DNA of 33,171 bases, from the NCBI GenBank assembly GCA_024638855.1, contig JAHEJP010000002.1:1-33171 (forward strand), written 5' to 3'. The translations under genes and the position numbers were made by a program. Positions 28,213 to 33,171 of this stretch are shown here, piece after piece (the stretch's first letter is position 1; the number at the start of each line of letters is the position of its first letter). The notes beneath the pieces were generated by a model. The model was not told where the DNA came from and did no database searches. It saw only the letters and a program-made list of their open reading frames with translations. Source of the stretch: Chloroflexota bacterium (GTDB taxonomy: Bacteria; Chloroflexota; Anaerolineae; Promineifilales; Promineifilaceae).

Positions 28213-29349
28213 ATGACTACGAAACGCGATTACTACGAAATCTTAAATGTAAGCCGGAATGCCTCTAAAGAGGATTTAAAAAGCGCTTACCGGCGCATGG
28301 CTCGTAAATATCATCCAGATGTCAACAAGGATGATGGAGCCGGCGAGCGCTTTAAAGAGATCAATGAAGCGTACGAGGTTCTGTCAAATGACTCGACACG
28401 TTCGGCTTATGATCGATTTGGTCATGCTGGAGTTCAAGGAGCCGGCGCTGGTTTCAATGATTTCTCGGGTTTTGGCAGTGTCGCCGATATTTTCGAAGAG
28501 TTCTTTGGCGGATTCGGAAGTCGCCAGCGCAGAGGGCCCAGGCGAGGAGCCGATCTTCGTTACGATTTGTCCATCACATTCGAAGAAGCAGTCTTCGGTG
28601 TAGAAAAAGAGATCGAAATCCGGCGCCCAGAAATATGCCCACAATGCCACGGATCTGGGGCGGAGCCGGGAACAAGCCCAGTGCGGTGTACTAATTGCAG
28701 TGGCTCTGGTGAAGTACGTCAGATGCGACAGTCGTTTCTGGGATCATTCGTCAATGTTACGACCTGCCCGGTTTGTAACGGAAGCGGTGAAACGATCAGC
28801 AGTCCTTGTACTGTCTGCAATGGCAAGAAGCAGATCCAGCAGATGCGTACCTTGAATGTCAAGGTGCCACCAGGTGTTGATAATGACACCCAGATCAGGT
28901 TATCGGGCGAGGGCTCACCCGGTATTGATGCTGGTCCGCCAGGAAATCTATTCGTCGTACTACATGTTGAGAAGCACGAATATTTCCGTCGTCGCGGAGA
29001 TGACATTCTACTGGAAATGGAAATTAACATCGCCCAGGCTACTCTTGGTGACGAAATTAATATCCCGACGGTGAATGGCCAGGAGACGTTAAAAATTCCC
29101 GCTGGGACACAATCCGGCACCGTGTTTCCTTTACGCGGTCGAGGAGTACCTCACTTGAGACGTTCCGGTCGAGGCGATCAGATGGTCATTATCCAGGTTG
29201 CCATTCCGAAAAAGATGTCGGCCGAACAGAAAAAGCTTATGGAGCAATTGGCCGAGACCTTGGGTAAAGAGGTCATTCCCCAGCAAGATAAGAGCATTTT
29301 AGGACAGCTCAAAGATGTGCTTGGCGACTTTTTAAACACGGCCCAGTGA
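28213..29349 (+). CDS. dnaJ: Molecular chaperone DnaJ
   Basis: J domain with HPD (YYEILNVSRNASKEDLKSAYRRMARKYHPDVN) and four CxxC zinc repeats (CPQCHGSG, CTNCSGSG, CPVCNGSG, CTVCNGKK). ATG 28213 preferred over the upstream start. Confidence 0.97.
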   Translation: MTTKRDYYEILNVSRNASKEDLKSAYRRMARKYHPDVNKDDGAGERFKEINEAYEVLSNDSTRSAYDRFGHAGVQGAGAGFNDFSGFGSVADIFEEFFGGFGSRQRRGPRRGADLRYDLSITFEEAVFGVEKEIEIRRPEICPQCHGSGAEPGTSPVRCTNCSGSGEVRQMRQSFLGSFVNVTTCPVCNGSGETISSPCTVCNGKKQIQQMRTLNVKVPPGVDNDTQIRLSGEGSPGIDAGPPGNLFVVLHVEKHEYFRRRGDDILLEMEINIAQATLGDEINIPTVNGQETLKIPAGTQSGTVFPLRGRGVPHLRRSGRGDQMVIIQVAIPKKMSAEQKKLMEQLAETLGKEVIPQQDKSILGQLKDVLGDFLNTAQ

Positions 29350-29413
29350 AAATTCAGTGGGGGGATATGGTGGCTGAAATTCCGAATAAAAAGGACTTAA
29401 TAAACAAGCTAAC

Positions 29414-30325
29414 ATGTACTGGTTAGAAATCGGCGTCACTACTGATGGCGAGGCGGCCGAAGCAGTATCGGAAATGCTTCGGCCTTTTGCGTATGATCAG
29501 GGTGTGGTCTTTGAGCAACTAGGTGATGCCCTTAGCCCTGAACCCGATGCGCTTAAATCGGAGATAACTGTAAAAATATATGTCCCAGAGGAAGAGGACA
29601 CCCCTGCATTAAGGCATCATATCCAGGAAGCCATCTACCATATGAATCGCTTGTACCCTATACCGGCACCGGTATTCCATATTTTGAAAGATGAGGACTG
29701 GGCAACAGCCTGGCGAAAAAATTACGTGCCATTTCGTATAGGACAGAACCTCTGGATCCAACCAAGTTGGCAGAAAGTCGTTGAAGCGGATGATGAGGGT
29801 ATCGTTATTACACTGGATCCGGGCATGGCATTTGGCACTGGCCTCCATCCAACTACGCAGATGTGCCTGCTCGCTCTAGAGCAGTATGTCCAGCCTGATG
29901 ACATCGTCATGGATGTGGGAACGGGCTCGGGTATTCTATCTATCGTTGCTGCAAAACTAGGAGCGAGACGAATCTTGGCCTTCGATAAGGATCGCCAGGC
30001 AGTTCTGGCTTCCCGCGAAAACGCCATCATCAATCGGGTTATTGAGAAATTGGAACTTTTCCAGGGTACGTTGTGGTCGATTAAACCAAAACCTTGGGAC
30101 GTGATCTTAGTCAATATCCTCGCTCCCGTTATCATTTATTTGTTAGATGAAGGTCAATTGATGGCCAATCTGGCACCGAGAGGAAAGGTTATTCTCAGCG
30201 GAATTATCGAGGATCAAGCGAATGAGGTGCAGCAGGCAGTGAGTCGGGCTGGTGGCAAAGTGTTACGCCAACTATCCGCCGGCGATTGGATATGCCTTAT
30301 CGTGGAGCATGAAAATACGCCATGA
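29414..30325 (+). CDS. prmA: Ribosomal protein L11 methyltransferase
   Basis: DEDWATAWRKNYVPFRIGQNLWIQPSW...LDPGMAFGTGLHPTTQMCL...VMDVGTGSGILSIVAAKLGA...LVNILAPVI. Confidence 0.95.
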   Translation: MYWLEIGVTTDGEAAEAVSEMLRPFAYDQGVVFEQLGDALSPEPDALKSEITVKIYVPEEEDTPALRHHIQEAIYHMNRLYPIPAPVFHILKDEDWATAWRKNYVPFRIGQNLWIQPSWQKVVEADDEGIVITLDPGMAFGTGLHPTTQMCLLALEQYVQPDDIVMDVGTGSGILSIVAAKLGARRILAFDKDRQAVLASRENAIINRVIEKLELFQGTLWSIKPKPWDVILVNILAPVIIYLLDEGQLMANLAPRGKVILSGIIEDQANEVQQAVSRAGGKVLRQLSAGDWICLIVEHENTP

Positions 30326-30346
30326 CCGGCGCCGGTCATGGCGTAT
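30315..30346. repeat. Perfect 32-bp palindrome between convergent prmA and infA
   Basis: ATACGCCATGACCGGC / GCCGGTCATGGCGTAT, perfect 16-bp arms with no spacer; includes the prmA stop codon. Confidence 0.95.
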
Positions 30347-30396
30347 CGTATACTCAATCTATGATAGCCGAAAAATGAACTAATCGGCGCTTATTC

Positions 30397-30636
30397 TTAT
30401 CTTTGGAGTTGCTGGCGCCGATATCGATAAGTGATTCGGCCACGGCTGAGATCATAAGGCGTCATTTCAACTCTGACCCGGTCTCCTAACAAGATGCGAA
30501 TATAATATCGTCGCATTTTGCCTGAGAGATAGGTCAAAACCTGGTGACCATTGTCCAATTCAACTTTAAATTGCGTATTGGGCAACGCCTCAACGACAAC
30601 CCCTTCGACCTCAATTTTCTCTTCTTTTTTAGCCAT
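30397..30636 (-). CDS. infA: Translation initiation factor IF-1
   Basis: [73 protein letters not shown]. Confidence 0.96.
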   Translation of the reverse strand: MAKKEEKIEVEGVVVEALPNTQFKVELDNGHQVLTYLSGKMRRYYIRILLGDRVRVEMTPYDLSRGRITYRYRRQQLQR

Positions 30637-30832
30637 ATTTTGCCTTAACGGTTTGACGACGTCTCATGCGGCGTATGGCTTTTTTCTTCTGGATTCGCCT
30701 GAGTTCGCTTTTTGAAACGTGCCAGCGTTTACGACGAACGGTACTCATAACTCCTGCCTTTTGTACTTTCTTTCGAAACCGGCGCATCAGACTTTCGTCA
30801 GATTCATTCGGCATTTTTGTTACTGTCGGCAT
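30629..30832 (-). CDS. rpsU: 30S ribosomal protein bS21
   Basis: [60 protein letters not shown]: small, basic, S21-like. Confidence 0.85.
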   Translation of the reverse strand: MPTVTKMPNESDESLMRRFRKKVQKAGVMSTVRRKRWHVSKSELRRIQKKKAIRRMRRRQTVKAKYG

Positions 30833-30892
30833 ATAAGACGATAACCTCCAATCATACACTAAAATACTACAGCACCGCCATTTCAGACGATA

Positions 30893-32197
30893 TTACTCTT
30901 CTTCTTCGATCAGTGAGACAGCTTCGACCAACAAGTCCGCTTCGGCTTCAGCTTCTACAAATTCGGCCGATTCATCTACACTATCTGAACCTTCTAAATC
31001 AGCAGCAGCTTCGGTTTCAGCAGCCTGTTCCATTTCACGGCGCGTCATCCACTCAATTTGTTCGGTAGCTGTAACGCCTTTTAGACTCAAACCGATGCGC
31101 TGACGGTCTGCATCCATACTAATAACGCGCAACAAGTGGGTTTCCCCTTCGCTGATGAATTCACTGGCATCTTCAACATTATCTTTAGACAGTTGTGAGA
31201 TGTGCAGTAATCCTTCCACGCCAGGTTCTATCTCTACGAAAGCGCCATAAGCTACGATCCGAGTGACCTCACCTTCAACCAGTTGGTTGACATGGTATTT
31301 TTCTTCAGCCAGCGACCAGGGATTTGGCAGAAGACGCTTTCGGCTAAGAGCGATGCGTTGTTCATCTTTGTCAAGGCTAAGAATATAAACCTCGATTTCA
31401 TCTCCGACTTTCACCACTTCCCTGGGATGATTGACTCGATACCAGGCCAACTCAGAGATATGGATCAAGCCATCAGCGCCGCCCAAATCGACAAATGCGC
31501 CGAAGTTACGCAGGCCGCTGACATGGCCCGTTACTACGTCACCTTGTTGCAATTGTTCGATGAGCTGAACCTTGCGGCCCTCCTGCCATTCCTTCTGGGC
31601 GTCGCGTTGGGAAAGGACGAGGCGGCGGCGACGACGATTTACCTCAATCACTTTGAGAGGCAACACCTCATCCCGTAACTTCGACATCATTTGTTGTCTT
31701 TGCCGGTCATCCATTCCTCGTCTTAATTCGATAAGGTGAGAAGCCGGAACAAAACCACGAAGATTGCCGAACGGGACGATCACGCCCCCCCGATTATAAC
31801 CAATAACCGGAACTTCCAGGATCTCGCCACTCTCGAGCATTTCTTGTGCCCGAATCCAATCTTGATTCAGACGCGCCTTATGAATCGATACCAACAACCG
31901 ATCCGGTTGGCTCGTGTCAACCACAAAAATTGGGACCTCGTCATTTAAGGCAAGGGCTTCCCGTTCTTCAGGGTCGAGTTCGGCAAGATCAGTTGGTTGG
32001 ACCAATCCATCCCGTTTTAGACCTAAATCAACGATTACGCCTTGTTCAGATATCGATACGATCATTCCAGTGCGAATATCGCCAACGGAGGGCATGTCAT
32101 AATCATGCTCGTCCAAAAATTGGGCCAACTCTTCAGCAAAGTCGGTTTCGGATTCGACGAGATTCTCAAGTTCTTGATTATCAGTTGAAAGACTCAT
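30893..32197 (-). CDS. rpsA: 30S ribosomal protein S1, four S1 domains
   Basis: Repeated S1 motifs: VGDIRTGMIVSISEQGVIVDLGLKRDGLV, VPVIGYNRGGVIVPFGNLRGFVPASHL, GDVVTGHVSGLRNFGAFVDLGGADGLIHISELAW, VEGEVTRIVAYGAFVEIEPGVEGLLHISQLS. Confidence 0.95.
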   Translation of the reverse strand: MSLSTDNQELENLVESETDFAEELAQFLDEHDYDMPSVGDIRTGMIVSISEQGVIVDLGLKRDGLVQPTDLAELDPEEREALALNDEVPIFVVDTSQPDRLLVSIHKARLNQDWIRAQEMLESGEILEVPVIGYNRGGVIVPFGNLRGFVPASHLIELRRGMDDRQRQQMMSKLRDEVLPLKVIEVNRRRRRLVLSQRDAQKEWQEGRKVQLIEQLQQGDVVTGHVSGLRNFGAFVDLGGADGLIHISELAWYRVNHPREVVKVGDEIEVYILSLDKDEQRIALSRKRLLPNPWSLAEEKYHVNQLVEGEVTRIVAYGAFVEIEPGVEGLLHISQLSKDNVEDASEFISEGETHLLRVISMDADRQRIGLSLKGVTATEQIEWMTRREMEQAAETEAAADLEGSDSVDESAEFVEAEAEADLLVEAVSLIEEEE

Positions 32198-32242
32198 TCA
32201 GTATTTTTTACCTGGTTCTATTTGTCAATTGACTCCTGACAC

Positions 32243-32289
32243 AAAAAAACTCGGCCAATTGCTTCGCATAGCGCAATGCACAGCCGAGT
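32243..32289 (-). terminator. Rho-independent terminator-like hairpin on the minus strand, about 46 nt upstream of rpsA
   Basis: Minus strand: ACTCGGC-TGTGCATTGCGCTATGCGAAGCAATTG-GCCGAGT followed by TTTTTT. 7-bp outer stem and inner ATTGC/GCAAT stem. Confidence 0.75.
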
Positions 32290-32593
32290 CGCGGTAAGGT
32301 CTTAAACCGTTATTAAGTGGCTTGTTTACCAAAGTTTCATAACAATGGTCGCCCTTAACCCGCTAGCCGCGTGGCAGATTAATGAATTCGAGAATTCGGA
32401 AAGGAACTACCTTTTTAAAATGCTATGCCAACCGACAATTCAGCGTGGACTCGGAGTCACCCTGTCGGATTATACCACCCGCAAAGGCTTTGTCAATTTG
32501 GGCGTCAGACATAAATCTACTGATTACAGATAGAAATCACTTCTGTTTTAGGCCCATCTCGCCGGCATAACTCGATTGGTTGAAGAAAAATAA

Positions 32594-33171
32594 TTACGGC
32601 TTCACGTCTATCCAAGAATTATCAAGAGGCACAACTTCGAAAAATGTGTTTCCTGGCGCAAGGGGCAAGATATTTCCGTCAAGATCGTAAAATGAAAGCA
32701 TGTGTTCAGACTCAGATCGGTGCCAGCGCCCATCATATCGTTGGCCATCTCTGAAAATGGTCGCCGGACCCGATTCCCAAAGTTTAATCTGGATTGATGG
32801 GTGGCCAGCGTTATCTTCCACAATTTCCGTGTTGAAGTGCTCTGCAGCAAGCACGATGACATTCTTAAAACTGACTATCTGGCCAGTATTCGCATCCAGG
32901 TGCGCTTGACCATCGTTCCAACGCTCATAGCGTCCGTTACCAGGATTGAAACTCCAGAAAACATTGGTCGCGATGTAGTCGATCTCAATTTCTGTTGCCG
33001 GCTTTCCTCCAGGAGGAGTATCGGCGTGAAAAGCCATCCCGGCTTGCAGCTCTGGTTTTCTTTCAAGTCCGCGACCGTCCAGTATCCACCTGAGCAGTTT
33101 GGTATCGGTAAACATGCTATCTACATACTTTGTACTAGGATTATTTGAATCCAGAATCCGCTCAAAACCAC
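32594..33171 (-). CDS. DUF3048 (YerB-like) protein, C-terminal part; 5' end outside the window
   Basis: Open to the window edge: GFERILDSNNPSTKYVDSMFTDTKLLRW...GQIVSFKNVIVLAAEH...IKLWESGPATIFRDGQRYDGRWHRSE...FYDLDGNILPLAPGNTFFEVVP, typical of the DUF3048 C-terminus. Confidence 0.75.
   Translation of the reverse strand, partial: GFERILDSNNPSTKYVDSMFTDTKLLRWILDGRGLERKPELQAGMAFHADTPPGGKPATEIEIDYIATNVFWSFNPGNGRYERWNDGQAHLDANTGQIVSFKNVIVLAAEHFNTEIVEDNAGHPSIQIKLWESGPATIFRDGQRYDGRWHRSESEHMLSFYDLDGNILPLAPGNTFFEVVPLDNSWIDVKP

Noticed and set aside
29722-30135. 137-aa antisense ORF within prmA
   Set aside because: Shadow ORF with no homology-like motif.
32200-32234. TTGACA-N17-AATACT on the minus strand just before the rpsA ATG
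   Set aside because: Perfect -35, but the -10 ends only 2 nt before the ATG, so the TSS would fall inside the CDS. Probably coincidental unless a downstream start is used.
32300-32590. Small plus-strand ORFs (32345, 32382) and possible tRNA/ncRNA
   Set aside because: No SD, motif or cloverleaf pattern recognised.

Overview
The window looks like a bacterial chromosome segment, probably Chloroflexota/Anaerolineae-like; that placement is inferred from gene content and style only. Most of it is housekeeping: bL25 (rplY); a GT39-type membrane glycosyltransferase, a membrane-fused spermidine-synthase-like protein and a DUF1461 membrane protein; an M23 lipoprotein peptidase and a fused FTCD enzyme; hisS-nadK-(TPR/B-box membrane protein)-recN; an S41 protease; a GT2 plus polyprenyl glycosylphosphotransferase pair; a CIRCE-controlled hrcA-grpE-dnaK-dnaJ-prmA heat-shock operon; and an rpsA-rpsU-infA translation cluster on the minus strand. 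The main novelty candidate is at 14637-15418. Two ORFs overlapping by ATGA together carry every recognisable Cas4/RecB-like (PD-(D/E)XK, Fe-S) nuclease motif. The protein is split between the motif-I His and the motif-II Asp, and each half has one predicted transmembrane helix at the split, so it looks like a two-chain, membrane-anchored solo Cas4-like nuclease with a leaderless-type promoter. The region 8.9-12.1 kb is decaying or accessory DNA, with an Eis-like GNAT pseudogene and a frameshifted P1-family peptidase. The window begins with a degraded endonuclease/exonuclease/phosphatase-fold pseudogene. No CRISPR array, cas1/cas2, tRNA, rRNA or complete transposon was seen. All family calls come from reading motifs, not from database searches.
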